A stretch of DNA of 64,000 nt from Cellulosimicrobium terreum (GCA_014803435.1 JACYFD010000002.1:535026-599025), one strand, 5' to 3'; shown: positions 41,943 to 50,848, counted from the stretch's first letter. The notes: generated from the sequence alone by a model not told the origin. Program-made: numbers and translations.

Positions 41943-43265
41943 ATGAGCGCCATCGGCTGGCGGCTGCACGGGAACGGGAAGACGATCGCGCCGGGGGACG
42001 TGGTCGACCCCGACGAACGGCTGACGTGGCCGCGGACCGTCGGGATCGGGATGCAGCACGTCGTCGCCATGTTCGGCGCGACGTTCCTCGTCCCGCTCCT
42101 CACCGGCTTCTCGCCCGCGACGACGCTGTTCTTCTCAGCGATCGGGACGGTCGGGTTCCTCCTCATCACGAGGAACCGCCTGCCCAGCTACCTCGGGTCG
42201 AGCTTCGCGTTCATCGCGCCCATCGGCGCTGCGACCGCGTCGCAGGGGCAGTCCGTCGCGGTGGGCGGGATCCTCGTCACGGGGCTGGTGCTGGCGGCCG
42301 TCGGGCTGCTCGTGCACCTCGCCGGCGCGCACTGGATCGACGTCGTCATGCCGCCGATCGTCACCGGCACCATCGTCGCGCTCATCGGGTTCAACCTCGC
42401 CCCCGCCGCCTGGGCGAACGTCCAGCAGGCGCCCGTGACGGCGGTGATCACCCTCGCGTCGATCATCCTCGTGAGCGTCCTGTTCACGGGCATCCTCGGC
42501 CGACTGTCGATCCTCGTCGGCGTCGTGATCGGGTACGTGGCCGCCGTGATCCAGGGCGAGGTGGACTTCACGGCCGTGCGGAAGGCCGGCTGGCTGGGCC
42601 TGCCCGAGTTCGTCACGCCGACGTTCGACCTCGCGGTGCTCGGCCTGTTCGTGCCCGTCGTGCTCGTGCTCATCGCCGAGAACGTCGGACACGTGAAGTC
42701 GGTCGCCGCGATGACGGGCAAGAACCTCGACGACCTCACGGGTCGCGCGCTCTTCGCGGACGGTCTCGCGACGACGTTCGCCGGCATCGGCGGCGGCTCC
42801 GGCACGACGACGTACGCCGAGAACATCGGCGTCATGGCCGCCACGCGGGTGTACTCGACCGCTGCCTACTGGGTCGCCGCGGCGACCGCGCTCGTGCTCT
42901 CGCTCTCGCCCAAGTTCGGCGCGCTCATCGCGACCATCCCCGAGGGCGTGCTGGGCGGTGCGGCCACGATGCTCTACGGCATGATCGGCGTCCTCGGTGC
43001 GCGGATCTGGGTCCAGAACAAGGTCGACTTCTCCGACCCCGTGAACCTCACGACGGCAGCCGTGCCGCTCGTCGTCGGCATCGCGAACTTCACCTGGGTG
43101 CTGGGCGACCTGGCGTTCGAGGGCATCGCGCTCGGCACCGCCGCGGCGCTCGTGATCTACCACCTCATGCGGACCATCGCGCGGTGGCGGGGCACGAGCC
43201 AGGAGCCCGCCAGCCCGGCGTCGGCCCCCGGCGGCGACGAGCCCGCGGTGCACGACGCCCCCTGA
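41943..43265 (+). CDS. Uracil-xanthine permease family transporter (UraA-like)
   Basis: 440 residues with 12-14 membrane helices. The NCS2 features are VGIGMQHVVAMFGATFLVPLLTGF, PSYLGSSFAFIAPI, LIAENVGHVKSVAAMTGK (with the substrate-contact glutamate) and GLATTFAGIGGGSGTTTYAENIGVMAATRVYS. These match uracil:proton symporters. Start ATG 41943 has AGGAGC upstream. It is monocistronic, with palindromic elements on both sides. Confidence 0.9.
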   Translation: MSAIGWRLHGNGKTIAPGDVVDPDERLTWPRTVGIGMQHVVAMFGATFLVPLLTGFSPATTLFFSAIGTVGFLLITRNRLPSYLGSSFAFIAPIGAATASQGQSVAVGGILVTGLVLAAVGLLVHLAGAHWIDVVMPPIVTGTIVALIGFNLAPAAWANVQQAPVTAVITLASIILVSVLFTGILGRLSILVGVVIGYVAAVIQGEVDFTAVRKAGWLGLPEFVTPTFDLAVLGLFVPVVLVLIAENVGHVKSVAAMTGKNLDDLTGRALFADGLATTFAGIGGGSGTTTYAENIGVMAATRVYSTAAYWVAAATALVLSLSPKFGALIATIPEGVLGGAATMLYGMIGVLGARIWVQNKVDFSDPVNLTTAAVPLVVGIANFTWVLGDLAFEGIALGTAAALVIYHLMRTIARWRGTSQEPASPASAPGGDEPAVHDAP

Positions 43266-43269
43266 CGCC

Positions 43270-43329
43270 GCCGAGCCCTGGGTTACCACCCTATGGGCGC
43301 CCCGAACAGGCGCCAACCCGGGGTTCGGC
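43270..43329. repeat. 60-bp palindromic element R1
   Basis: It begins five bases after the permease stop. Ends are GCCGAGCCCTGGGTT and AACCCGGGGTTCGGC, with a 30-bp core containing ATGGGCGCCCCGAACAGG. It is 90 percent identical (54/60) to the copy at 44614, in the same orientation. Confidence 0.85.
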
Positions 43330-43339
43330 GGGGGACCTC

Positions 43340-43399
43340 GCCGAGCCCCGGGTTGAAGCCCGATCAGTGGTGTGAACGGGCAGTAGAGCGGGGTTCGGC
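43340..43399. repeat. 60-bp palindromic element R2
   Basis: Ends GCCGAGCCCCGGGTT and AGAGCGGGGTTCGGC, with the right arm partly degenerate. It lies exactly 10 bp after R1, forming a tandem pair. Confidence 0.75.
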
Positions 43400-43416
43400 G
43401 TGGGGGAACGGTCGGC

Positions 43417-43431
43417 AACCCGGGGTTCGGT
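43417..43431. repeat. Half copy of the palindromic element
   Basis: AACCCGGGGTTCGGT is a single right arm with no left arm. It is ten bases past the stop of the leftward AbiEi-like nuclease gene. Confidence 0.6.
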
Positions 43432-43441
43432 GCACGGCGAG

Positions 43442-44404
43442 CTATGCTGCCCGACGCCGGCCGGTGGTCTTGAGGGCGCGACGGACCGTGCGGTGGGTGG
43501 TACCCGGACTGCGCACGTCCTTCGACGTGAAACGGAGCACGGCAGCGACGTCCGCCGTCACGAGATCGTTGTGCCGCTCCCGATCCGTGTAGACAGCCTC
43601 GGGCGCGTCGTGGAACTCGGCTCCGTCGACCTCGCCGACGAGCCAGCGACCGTCGTCGAGCTGCCAGCCGAGGTCGCCCCGACGCTGGGCACCGCTCGAC
43701 CCGGTCAACGGGACCTGGAGCGCGTCCGGCGGGACGCCGCCGTCGATGCAGTCGAGACGTGCCCAGGTCTCGAGCGGCGACTCCGCACGGCTGTCGGCCA
43801 GCTCCCACCACGCGTGGGTAGCAGCGACGCCTCGCCGCCCGCGGGCATGGTCGTGAGCACGTTCCAGCGTGGCGGGGGTGATCAGGTCCCGACGGAGCGC
43901 GGAGTCCATCACCGACACCGCGTACCCGCGCTCGAGCTCGGGCACCGCCTGGGCCAGCGCCCACGCCGGGCTCGCGACGTACCGGTCCTCGTACCGGACG
44001 ACCGTCATGCCGTCGTCGAACATGCGCAGACGGATGCCGTCGCGCGTCTCGAGCGCCCGACCACCCGGCAGCGCCGCCTGCGGGACGACCCTCGACGGCA
44101 GCCCCGTCACCCCGAGCAGGGCGAGAGCGCACGGTCCCACGGCGACCGCCGACGGACCGTAGGTGAGCATCGCCGCCCAGGCCGCGCGCTTGCGCCGATG
44201 ATCGACGGGGCGCAGGGCGACGGGCCTCGCGTCGGTGTCGAAGACGCCACGGGTGATGCGCGACCACTCGCCCGTCCGGACGAGGCGCTCGACGACCTTC
44301 TGGCTCGTCCCCGCCTCGCGGCACTGCGCCGTCGTGATCAGACCTTCCTGGCGCGTGGCGCGGGAGGCGACGTCTTCGGGTATCGGCTGGCGCGGCGTGG
44401 GCAC
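43442..44404 (-). CDS. AbiEi-type HTH plus DUF559-like nuclease domain protein
   Basis: About 320 residues from GTG 44404, chosen because the recognised domain begins there; the frame opens earlier. The first 60 residues (RQEGLITTAQCREAGTSQKVVERLVRTGEWSRITRGVF) match the winged helix found at the start of AbiEi-family antitoxins. The C-terminal part (AQRRGDLGWQ, LVGEVDGAEFHD, RERHNDLVTADVAAVLRFTSKDV) fits a DUF559/Vsr-like PD-(D/E)xK nuclease fold with D...E-x-D. No toxin partner is adjacent. The gene is bracketed by palindromic elements on both sides. Confidence 0.7.
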   Translation of the reverse strand: MPTPRQPIPEDVASRATRQEGLITTAQCREAGTSQKVVERLVRTGEWSRITRGVFDTDARPVALRPVDHRRKRAAWAAMLTYGPSAVAVGPCALALLGVTGLPSRVVPQAALPGGRALETRDGIRLRMFDDGMTVVRYEDRYVASPAWALAQAVPELERGYAVSVMDSALRRDLITPATLERAHDHARGRRGVAATHAWWELADSRAESPLETWARLDCIDGGVPPDALQVPLTGSSGAQRRGDLGWQLDDGRWLVGEVDGAEFHDAPEAVYTDRERHNDLVTADVAAVLRFTSKDVRSPGTTHRTVRRALKTTGRRRAA

Positions 44405-44543
44405 GGTGGCATCACACCGGATCGCGGATGTTCCCACCGTCGTCGACGACGGACCTGTGGAAGCGGCCCCGCCGGAACGTCCTGTGGACGGCCAGAACTC
44501 GCCGTTCGCCGTCGGGCAGCCGCGCCGCAGCCCGCCCCGGCTC

Positions 44544-44603
44544 ACCGAACCCCGGCTTGCTCACCGATGAGCTCGCTGACGGGGCGTCAACCCGGGGTTC
44601 GGC
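44544..44603. repeat. 60-bp palindromic element R5
   Basis: Ends ACCGAACCCCGGCTT and AACCCGGGGTTCGGC. It is the first of the tandem pair upstream of the nuclease gene, about 140 bases from its start. Confidence 0.8.
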
Positions 44604-44613
44604 AGGGGAACGG

Positions 44614-44673
44614 GCCCAACCCCGGGTTACCACCCCATGGGCGTCCCGAACAGGCGTCAACCCGGGGTTCGGC
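44614..44673. repeat. 60-bp palindromic element R6
   Basis: Ends GCCCAACCCCGGGTT and AACCCGGGGTTCGGC, with a core nearly the same as R1. The gap to R5 is 10 bp, the same spacing as R1-R2. It is 35 bases past the stop of the GNAT gene. Confidence 0.85.
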
Positions 44674-44708
44674 AGCCACCGGGCCGTCTCGCAAGGGTCC
44701 GGCGTCGG

Positions 44709-45320
44709 TCAGAGACGCAGGCCGAGGGTCAGCCCGCCCTCGCTGCCCGACAGCTCGGTGAAGCCCAGGTGGCGGTAGAACCCGACCGCGCTCTCGTTGT
44801 CGCGCGCCACGCCGAGGTGGACGCCCGGGACGCCCGCGACTCGCAGGGCGTCGAACAGCGTGCCCAGGAGCCTGCGGCCGTTGCCACCGCCCTGCGCGGT
44901 CGGCAGCAGGTCGACGTGCAGGTGCGCCGGGTGCTCCGCCACCACCGTCGGGTCGGTCGTGTACGGCGCGTGGACCTGTCGGACCAGCGCCTCGTCGCGC
45001 GAGCCCGGGGGGAAGGAGCCGAGCGGGTAGCGCTCCCGCAGGGCCGGCCACCACTCGCGCTCGCAGGTTGCCTCGAACGCCGCGGTGTCGCGCGCACCGA
45101 GCACGTACCCGGCCGCGCGGCCGGCGTCGTCGAGCACGAACGCGAGGTCCGGCTCCAGCGCCAGGTAGGCGCCCAGGTACACCTCGCCGAGCAGTCGCGG
45201 GTCGTCGTAGAGGTCCGTCGCGTCCAGGCCGGACTCACCGGTCCGCAGGCAGATGTCGTAGAGCCGGTCGACCTCGGCAGGGTCGTCGACCCGCGCCGGC
45301 CGGATCGGCAGTGCGGCCAC
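44709..45320 (-). CDS. GNAT-family N-acetyltransferase
   Basis: 203 residues from GTG 45320. It starts IRPARVDDPAEVDRLYDICLRTG and carries the acetyl-CoA loop LPTAQGGGNGRRLLGTLFDALR, followed by LGVARDNESAVGFYRHLGF. The region around LHVDLLP is the beta4 strand. The layout resembles O-GlcNAcase-linked acetyltransferases seen in bacteria, but the substrate is unknown. It lies two bases from the LytR_C gene and is likely co-transcribed with it. Confidence 0.88.
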   Translation of the reverse strand: MAALPIRPARVDDPAEVDRLYDICLRTGESGLDATDLYDDPRLLGEVYLGAYLALEPDLAFVLDDAGRAAGYVLGARDTAAFEATCEREWWPALRERYPLGSFPPGSRDEALVRQVHAPYTTDPTVVAEHPAHLHVDLLPTAQGGGNGRRLLGTLFDALRVAGVPGVHLGVARDNESAVGFYRHLGFTELSGSEGGLTLGLRL

Positions 45321-45322
45321 GC

Positions 45323-45997
45323 CTACTCGTCCGCGGACGCGTCGTCGCCCTCCGCGGGGGGCGTCGGGGACGGCGTGGGGGTGACCTCGTCGAGGGGGAC
45401 GCAGCCCTCGGGGTTCTCGAGCGGGACGTCCGGATCGAGGCCGACGAGCTCGGGGTCGACGAGGTTCACGTAGTCCTCACCGATGTACAGGTCGACCGAC
45501 GCGCCCTCACGGTCGTCGAGCACCAGGCCCGGGTTCGGGTAGTGCGCGGCGAGCGTGTACGCGGCCGCGATCCCGTCCACCCCGAAGTGGATCTGTGTGC
45601 GCGACACCGCGTCCGGCCCCTCGACGTCGTCGAGGTCCGGTGCGTTGCCGATCGAGTCCACGGTGAAGCTGCGCTCCACGAGGAGCGACTGGTTGGTGCT
45701 CGCGAGCGGGGCGCTCGACCCCGACGCGTTGAGGATGTTGACGTGGACCTTGCGCGCGGCCACCGGGAGCGTGTCCTCGGCCAGGCACGGCACCTTGACG
45801 TCGGCGAGCGGGTCGGCCTCGACCTCGGGCGTCGACAGCGCGCGGTCGAACGGCGCGTCGATGGCGCCGGTGTAGACGGCGAGCGCCCCGAGGCCGAGGA
45901 CCGCGAGGATCGCGATGAGCAGCCCGAAGACCACCGCCTGACGCTCGTGCATCCGCCTGCGGCGCACGGATCGGGCGTGCTCGGTGCCGTTGCTCAC
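45323..45997 (-). CDS. LytR C-terminal-domain membrane protein
   Basis: 224 residues from GTG 45997. A basic cytoplasmic tail, one helix (VVFGLLIAILAVLGLGALAVY) and an extracellular LytR_C domain (KVHVNILNASGSSAPLAS, then IHFGVDGIAAAYTLAAHYP and VDLYIGEDYVNL) are followed by a Pro/Thr acidic tail. The LytR_C domain accompanies cell-wall polymer ligases but here has no catalytic partner. A wall-associated role is inferred. Confidence 0.85.
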   Translation of the reverse strand: MSNGTEHARSVRRRRMHERQAVVFGLLIAILAVLGLGALAVYTGAIDAPFDRALSTPEVEADPLADVKVPCLAEDTLPVAARKVHVNILNASGSSAPLASTNQSLLVERSFTVDSIGNAPDLDDVEGPDAVSRTQIHFGVDGIAAAYTLAAHYPNPGLVLDDREGASVDLYIGEDYVNLVDPELVGLDPDVPLENPEGCVPLDEVTPTPSPTPPAEGDDASADE

Positions 45998-46022
45998 GCC
46001 AGAAACTTACCGGACGGTGCGC

Positions 46023-46328
46023 TCATCGCACGGTCAGCACGCGGGCATGGAGGATGGCGCGCTGCTGGAGTGCCGCCCGGACGGCGCGGTGCAGGCCGTC
46101 CTCGAGGTAGAGGACGCCCTTGAACTCGACCACGTGGGCGAAGAGGTCGCCGTAGAACGTGGAGTCCTCTGCGAGCAGCGCGTCGAGGTCGAGGGTGCGC
46201 TTGGTCGTGACCAGCTCGTCGAGCCGCACCTGCCGGGGCGGCACGTCTGCCCAGTCCTTGGTGCTGACCCTGCCGTGGTCCGGGTAGGGGCGCCCGTCTC
46301 CGACGGCCTTGAAGATCATGGGGGCCAT
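46023..46328 (-). CDS. Conserved actinobacterial protein (ParB/Srx-like)
   Basis: 101 residues. RQVRLDELVTTKRTLDLDALLAEDSTFYGDLFAHVV and LYLEDGLHRAVRAALQQ form a pattern conserved widely in actinobacteria. The VRLDEL...DGLHRAVRA arrangement is reminiscent of the ParB/sulfiredoxin nucleotide-binding fold (a conserved strand, then G-x-H-R-x-x-A). Databases often label related proteins as VapB-like antitoxins without evidence; no toxin is adjacent. The start could be ATG 46328 or 46319. Confidence 0.7.
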   Translation of the reverse strand: MAPMIFKAVGDGRPYPDHGRVSTKDWADVPPRQVRLDELVTTKRTLDLDALLAEDSTFYGDLFAHVVEFKGVLYLEDGLHRAVRAALQQRAILHARVLTVR

Positions 46329-46466
46329 CCTAGGTGCACGACGCCGCGTTCCACCTGCCTGGCTCGGGTGGCGGTCACGAGGTCGTCACGATCTCCCCAC
46401 GAGTTGAGTAGACGGTGCCTGACGTGTGCCCACGTTCTCGGCCTCCGGCCACGCCGGGCGCTACCG

Positions 46467-46516
46467 GTCAGGGACTCGTCAGGGATCCGTTCCACGGCGT
46501 CAGGGTTCCGTCAGGA
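46467..46516. promoter_or_regulatory. Direct-repeat KdpE-type operator
   Basis: GTCAGG occurs at 46467, 46478, 46499 and 46510. Each pair has an 11-bp period and the pairs are two helical turns apart. Tandem direct repeats at this spacing are the usual binding pattern of OmpR/PhoB-type regulators such as KdpE. The site is about 110-160 bases before the first kdp gene. Confidence 0.7.
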
Positions 46517-46626
46517 CGCCGCCCGGCGGCGTCGGGGCGGACGTAGAACTGCGGTGTGCGCCAGATCGCGCACCGGCCGACCCGGTACGGGACCGGCCGC
46601 CCGACATTCGAGAAGGTGTCCCGCCC

Positions 46627-46722
46627 ATGGCCGACCTGGCCTACGTCCTCCTCACCGTGGCGTTCTTCGCCGCCGTCGCGCTCGTCGCGCGCTCGCACGG
46701 TTCCTCGGGGGGCACCCGATGA
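46627..46722 (+). CDS. 31-residue membrane peptide preceding kdpF
   Basis: It reads [21 protein letters not shown] then a short polar tail: one membrane helix. Actinobacterial kdp operons often begin with such a peptide just before kdpF. The sequence is like KdpF but distinct from the next gene. Its stop overlaps the kdpF start by four bases. A structural role with KdpA is inferred. Confidence 0.7.
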   Translation: MADLAYVLLTVAFFAAVALVARSHGSSGGTR

Positions 46723-46811
46723 CGCCTCTCGACTGGATCGCGCTCGGCGCGATCGTCGGCACGCTCGGCTACCTCTTCGTCGCGCTGCTCCGCAGCGACC
46801 GGGCTCGGTGA
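46719..46811 (+). CDS. kdpF: K(+)-ATPase subunit KdpF
   Basis: 30 residues: [20 protein letters not shown], then [10 protein letters not shown]. The single helix and the GYLFVALLR ending are typical of KdpF, the small stabilising subunit of the KdpFABC potassium pump. It overlaps kdpA through GTGA. Confidence 0.88.
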   Translation: MTPLDWIALGAIVGTLGYLFVALLRSDRAR

Positions 46812-48502
46812 CCCCCGCGATGACGACGGGCACCGATCCCGCCACCGTGTGGGTCGCCGTCGGGCAGGTCGCCCTGCTCGTCGCGGCGCTCGCCGCGGTG
46901 CACGCGCCGCTCGGCGCGTACATGGCCCGCGTCTACACGTCGCCGAAGCATCTGCGGGTCGAGGCCGCGGGCTACCGGGCTGCGCGCGTCGACCCCGACG
47001 CCGAGCAGACGTGGAGCACGTACCTCCTCTCGCTGCTCGGCTTCTCGCTCGTCTCCGTCCTGGCCCTGTACGGGCTCGGGCGGCTGCAGGAGCACCTGCC
47101 GCTCGACCTCGGGTTCACCGGCCTCGACCCGGCGGGCGCGTGGAACTCCGCCGTCTCGTTCGTCACGAACACGAACTGGCAGTGGTACTCCGGCGAGGCC
47201 GCGGCCGGTCACCTGCTGCAGATGGCGGGATTCGCGGTCCAGAACTTCGTCTCCGCGGCGGTCGGCATGTCCGTCGCGATCGCGCTCGTGCGCGGGTTCG
47301 CCCGTGCCGGCACCGATGCGCGGGTGGGCAACTTCTGGTCCGACCTCACCCGGTCGGTCGTCCGGATCCTCCTGCCGATGGCCTTCGTCGCAGCCGTGGT
47401 CCTCGTCGCGAACGGCGTGATCCAGAACCTGGACCCGCACACCGCGGTCGAGACGCTCGCGGGCGGCTCGCAGCACGTGCTCGGCGGTCCGGTCGCGTCG
47501 CAGGAGGCGATCAAGGAGCTCGGCACCAACGGCGGCGGGTTCTTCAACGCGAACTCGGCGCACCCGTTCGAGAACCCGAACCCGTTCACCAACCTGTTCG
47601 AGATCTTCCTGCTGCTCGTCATCCCGTTCACGCTGCCGCGCACGTTCGGCCTCATGGTCGGTGACCGCCGGCAGGGCTGGGCGATCCTCGGCGCCATGGC
47701 CGGGCTCTTCACGGTCGCCCTGACCCTCGTGACCTGGTCCGAGCTCGCCGGGCCGGGCGCGGCACCCGAGGCGGCCGGCGCCGCCATGGAGGGCAAGGAG
47801 ACCCGGTTCGGTCTCGCCGCCAGCGCGCTGTTCGCGACGGCGACGACCGGGACCTCGACCGGTGCCGTCAACGCGATGCACGACTCGCTCACCGCACCCG
47901 GCGGGGGAGTCGTGCTGCTCAACATGCTGCTCGGCGAGATCGCGCCGGGCGGGGTCGGTGCCGGCCTCTACGGCATGCTCGTCCTCGCGATCGTCGCCGT
48001 GTTCATCGCCGGCCTCATGGTCGGGCGCACGCCCGAGTACCTCGGCAAGAAGATCGGCCGGCAGGAGATCACGCTCGTCGCGCTGTACGTGCTCGTGACG
48101 CCCGCGGTCGTGCTCGTCGGCACCGCGCTGTCGGTCGTGCTGCCCGCCGGGCTCGCCGGTCAGCAGGAGACCGGGCCGCACGGCCTCTCGGAGGTCCTCT
48201 ACGCCTTCGCGTCCGCCGGGAACAACAACGGGTCCGCGTTCGCGGGGCTGTCCGTCGGCACGCCCTTCTACAACACCCTGCTCGGCCTGGCGATGCTCGT
48301 CGGCCGGTTCGTCCCCATCGCACTCGTCCTCGCCCTCGCAGGCCGGCTCGCGTCCCAGAAGGCCGTCCCGGCGTCGGCCGGCACGCTCCCGACCCACCAG
48401 CCGCTGTTCGTCGGCCTGCTCGCCACCGTCGCGCTCGTCGTCGTCGGCCTCACGTTCATCCCCGTCCTGTCCCTCGGTCCCGTCGTGGAGTCCTTGTCAT
48501 GA
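46808..48502 (+). CDS. kdpA: K(+)-transporting ATPase subunit KdpA
   Basis: 564 residues from GTG 46808, which overlaps the kdpF stop; ATG 46820 is an alternative. All four selectivity-filter loops are present: [37 protein letters not shown] and [10 protein letters not shown]. This is the potassium-binding channel subunit in the membrane. It overlaps kdpB by ATGA. Confidence 0.95.
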   Translation: MTPAMTTGTDPATVWVAVGQVALLVAALAAVHAPLGAYMARVYTSPKHLRVEAAGYRAARVDPDAEQTWSTYLLSLLGFSLVSVLALYGLGRLQEHLPLDLGFTGLDPAGAWNSAVSFVTNTNWQWYSGEAAAGHLLQMAGFAVQNFVSAAVGMSVAIALVRGFARAGTDARVGNFWSDLTRSVVRILLPMAFVAAVVLVANGVIQNLDPHTAVETLAGGSQHVLGGPVASQEAIKELGTNGGGFFNANSAHPFENPNPFTNLFEIFLLLVIPFTLPRTFGLMVGDRRQGWAILGAMAGLFTVALTLVTWSELAGPGAAPEAAGAAMEGKETRFGLAASALFATATTGTSTGAVNAMHDSLTAPGGGVVLLNMLLGEIAPGGVGAGLYGMLVLAIVAVFIAGLMVGRTPEYLGKKIGRQEITLVALYVLVTPAVVLVGTALSVVLPAGLAGQQETGPHGLSEVLYAFASAGNNNGSAFAGLSVGTPFYNTLLGLAMLVGRFVPIALVLALAGRLASQKAVPASAGTLPTHQPLFVGLLATVALVVVGLTFIPVLSLGPVVESLS

Positions 48503-50820
48503 CAACGTCCCCTTCGTCCGTACCCCTCGCGTGGACCGCCACCGCGTCCGCCTCCCCGGGAGGGGCGGCGGGTCTACCCGGCGACCTCGTCCCTCGGCCG
48601 CCCGCCAGACCCGCCACGACCCGCCACCCCTCCCGGTCCGGCGGACGCTCGGACACCGTCGCCAGGTCCGACGGTGAGCTGCCCGACGGCGGTGGGCGGC
48701 CAGGCGGTTCGCTGCCCGACGGCGGGGGGCCGGGCCGGGCGCTGACGGTCGCGCAGGTGCGGGGCGCGCTGCCGTCGGCGCTGCGCAAGCTCGACCCGCG
48801 CGAGCTGTACCGGTCGCCGGTGCTGTTCGTCGTCGAGCTGGGAGCGCTCGCGACGACGGCGCTCGCCGTCGTCGAGCCCACGGCGTTCGCGTGGTGGATC
48901 ACCGCGTGGCTGTGGGCGACCGTCCTGTTCGCGACGCTCGCCGAGTCGATCGCGGAGGCGCGCGGCAAGGCCCAGGCCTCCAGCCTGCGCGCGACGCAGC
49001 AGAGCACGACCGCGCGCAAGGTCGACGCACCCACGGACACGCTCGCGACCGGCACCGGGCTGCACCTGCTCCCGTGCGTCGAGGTCGCGTCGTCGACGCT
49101 CCGGGTCGGGGACGTCGTCGTGGTCGAGGCCGGCGAGACGATCCCGGGCGACGGGGACGTGATCGAGGGCGTCGCGTCGGTCGACGAGTCGGCGATCACG
49201 GGCGAGTCCGCCCCGGTGATCCGTGAGTCCGGCGGGGACCGGTCCGCCGTGACGGGTGGGACGGTCGTGCTGTCGGACCGGGTCGTCGTGCGGATCACGG
49301 CGCCGGCGGGGCACACGTTCGTCGACCGCATGATCGCGCTGGTCGAGGGGAGCGAGCGGCAGCGCACGCCCAACGAGATCGCGCTGAACGTCCTGCTCAC
49401 GTCCCTGACGATCGTGTTCGTCCTCGCCGTGGCGACGCTCCAGCCGTTCGCGGTGTACTCGGGGGCGAAGCAGTCGATGGTCGTGCTCGTCGCGCTCCTC
49501 GTGTGCCTCATCCCGACGACGATCGGCGCGCTCCTGTCCGCGATCGGCATCGCGGGCATGGACCGGCTCGTGCGTCGCAACGTCCTCGCGATGTCCGGGC
49601 GCGCGGTCGAGGCCGCGGGCGACGTCGACGTGCTGCTCCTCGACAAGACGGGCACCATCACGTACGGCAACCGGTTCGCGACCGAGGTCCTGCCGGTCGG
49701 CCACGTCGGCGCGGCCGAGCTCGCGGACGCCGCCCGCCTGGCGTCCCTCGCGGACGAGACCCCCGAGGGTCGCAGCATCGTCGACCTCGTGAACAGCACG
49801 GACGGCCGCACCCGCGACGACCTCGAGCAGGAGATGAGCGGCGCGCAGCTCGTCCCGTTCATGGCCCAGACGCGCATGTCCGGGGTAGACCTCCCGCTCG
49901 CGGGCGGCGGCGTGCGCCACCTGCGCAAGGGGGCCGGGTCCGCGATCCAGCGCTGGGTGCACTCGACGGGCGGGTCCGTGACCGGGCCGGAGCACGACGA
50001 GCTCGCCGCGCACCTCGAGGCCGTGAGCGCGCAGGGCGGGACGCCGCTCGTCGTCGCGGAGCAGGTCGGCGACGGCCCGGCCAGGGTGCTCGGCGTCGTC
50101 CGGCTCAAGGACGTCGTCAAGGCCGGGCTGCGCGAACGGTTCGACCAGCTCCGGGCGATGGGCATCCGGTCCGTCATGGTCACCGGGGACAACGCGGTGA
50201 CCGCGCGGGCGATCGCCGCCGAGGCGGGCGTGGACGAGGTCCTCGCCGAGGCGACCCCGGAGGACAAGCTCGCGCTCATCCGGCGCGAGCAGGAGGGCGG
50301 GCGCCTCGTCGCGATGGCCGGCGACGGCACCAACGACGCCCCCGCGCTCGCCCAGTCCGACGTCGGCGTCGCGATGAACACGGGGACCACCGCCGCGAAG
50401 GAGGCGGGGAACATGGTGGACCTCGACTCGGACCCGACGAAGCTCCTCGAGATCGTCGAGATCGGCAAGCAGCTGCTCATCACGCGCGGCGCGCTCACGA
50501 CGTTCTCCGTGGCGAACGACGTCGCCAAGTACTTCGCGATCCTGCCCGCCATGTTCATGGGCGTCTTCCCGGCGCTCGGCGTGCTCAACGTCATGCGCCT
50601 GTCGAGCCCGGAGTCAGCGATCCTCTCCGCGGTGATCTTCAACGCGCTGATCATCGTCGCGCTCGTCCCGCTGGCGCTGCGCGGCGTGCGCTACCGACCC
50701 GCGTCCGCCTCAGCGCTCCTGCGGCGCAACCTCCTCGTCTACGGCGTCGGGGGACTGGTCGCACCGTTCGTCGGGATCAAGCTCGTCGACCTGCTCGTCT
50801 CGCTCCTGCCCGGCTTCTGA
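48499..50820 (+). CDS. kdpB: K(+)-transporting ATPase subunit KdpB
   Basis: 773 residues, about 90 longer than the usual 680. The core P-type ATPase motifs are intact: [20 protein letters not shown] (phospho-Asp), [10 protein letters not shown] and [23 protein letters not shown]. The extra length is an N-terminal stretch (residues 1 to about 80) rich in Pro/Gly/Arg/Ser, including two LPDGGG units and the DNA repeat shared with the GT2 gene. Canonical sequence begins near [21 protein letters not shown]. The start overlaps the kdpA stop (ATGA), so the extension is probably translated. Confidence 0.95.
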   Translation: MTTSPSSVPLAWTATASASPGGAAGLPGDLVPRPPARPATTRHPSRSGGRSDTVARSDGELPDGGGRPGGSLPDGGGPGRALTVAQVRGALPSALRKLDPRELYRSPVLFVVELGALATTALAVVEPTAFAWWITAWLWATVLFATLAESIAEARGKAQASSLRATQQSTTARKVDAPTDTLATGTGLHLLPCVEVASSTLRVGDVVVVEAGETIPGDGDVIEGVASVDESAITGESAPVIRESGGDRSAVTGGTVVLSDRVVVRITAPAGHTFVDRMIALVEGSERQRTPNEIALNVLLTSLTIVFVLAVATLQPFAVYSGAKQSMVVLVALLVCLIPTTIGALLSAIGIAGMDRLVRRNVLAMSGRAVEAAGDVDVLLLDKTGTITYGNRFATEVLPVGHVGAAELADAARLASLADETPEGRSIVDLVNSTDGRTRDDLEQEMSGAQLVPFMAQTRMSGVDLPLAGGGVRHLRKGAGSAIQRWVHSTGGSVTGPEHDELAAHLEAVSAQGGTPLVVAEQVGDGPARVLGVVRLKDVVKAGLRERFDQLRAMGIRSVMVTGDNAVTARAIAAEAGVDEVLAEATPEDKLALIRREQEGGRLVAMAGDGTNDAPALAQSDVGVAMNTGTTAAKEAGNMVDLDSDPTKLLEIVEIGKQLLITRGALTTFSVANDVAKYFAILPAMFMGVFPALGVLNVMRLSSPESAILSAVIFNALIIVALVPLALRGVRYRPASASALLRRNLLVYGVGGLVAPFVGIKLVDLLVSLLPGF
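48557..48636. repeat. GC-rich repeat, copy B (in kdpB 5' end)
   Basis: It shares CCTCGTCCCTCGG and CCCGCCAGACCCGCCACGAC with copy A at 38757-38834 but is translated in another frame. The outer parts GGGAGGGG and CCCCTCCC are inverted, so it also resembles a palindromic element. Confidence 0.75.
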
Positions 50821-50848
50821 CCGCCCGCAGCATCTCGAAGGACTCCTC

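Larger units (their letters stand above)
44405..44708. other. 304-bp intergenic region carrying R5 and R6
   Basis: Between the chosen nuclease start and the GNAT stop there is no gene. The region holds the nuclease leader, the R5-R6 tandem pair and about 35 bases of GNAT 3' flank. The earlier part of the nuclease frame (44405-44545) reads Pro/Ser/Gly-rich and is probably untranslated. Confidence 0.5.

Noticed and set aside
43270-44673. CRISPR array
   Set aside because: Repeats are palindromic and occur only as pairs with 10-bp gaps, not regular 30-40 bp spacers, and no cas gene is present.
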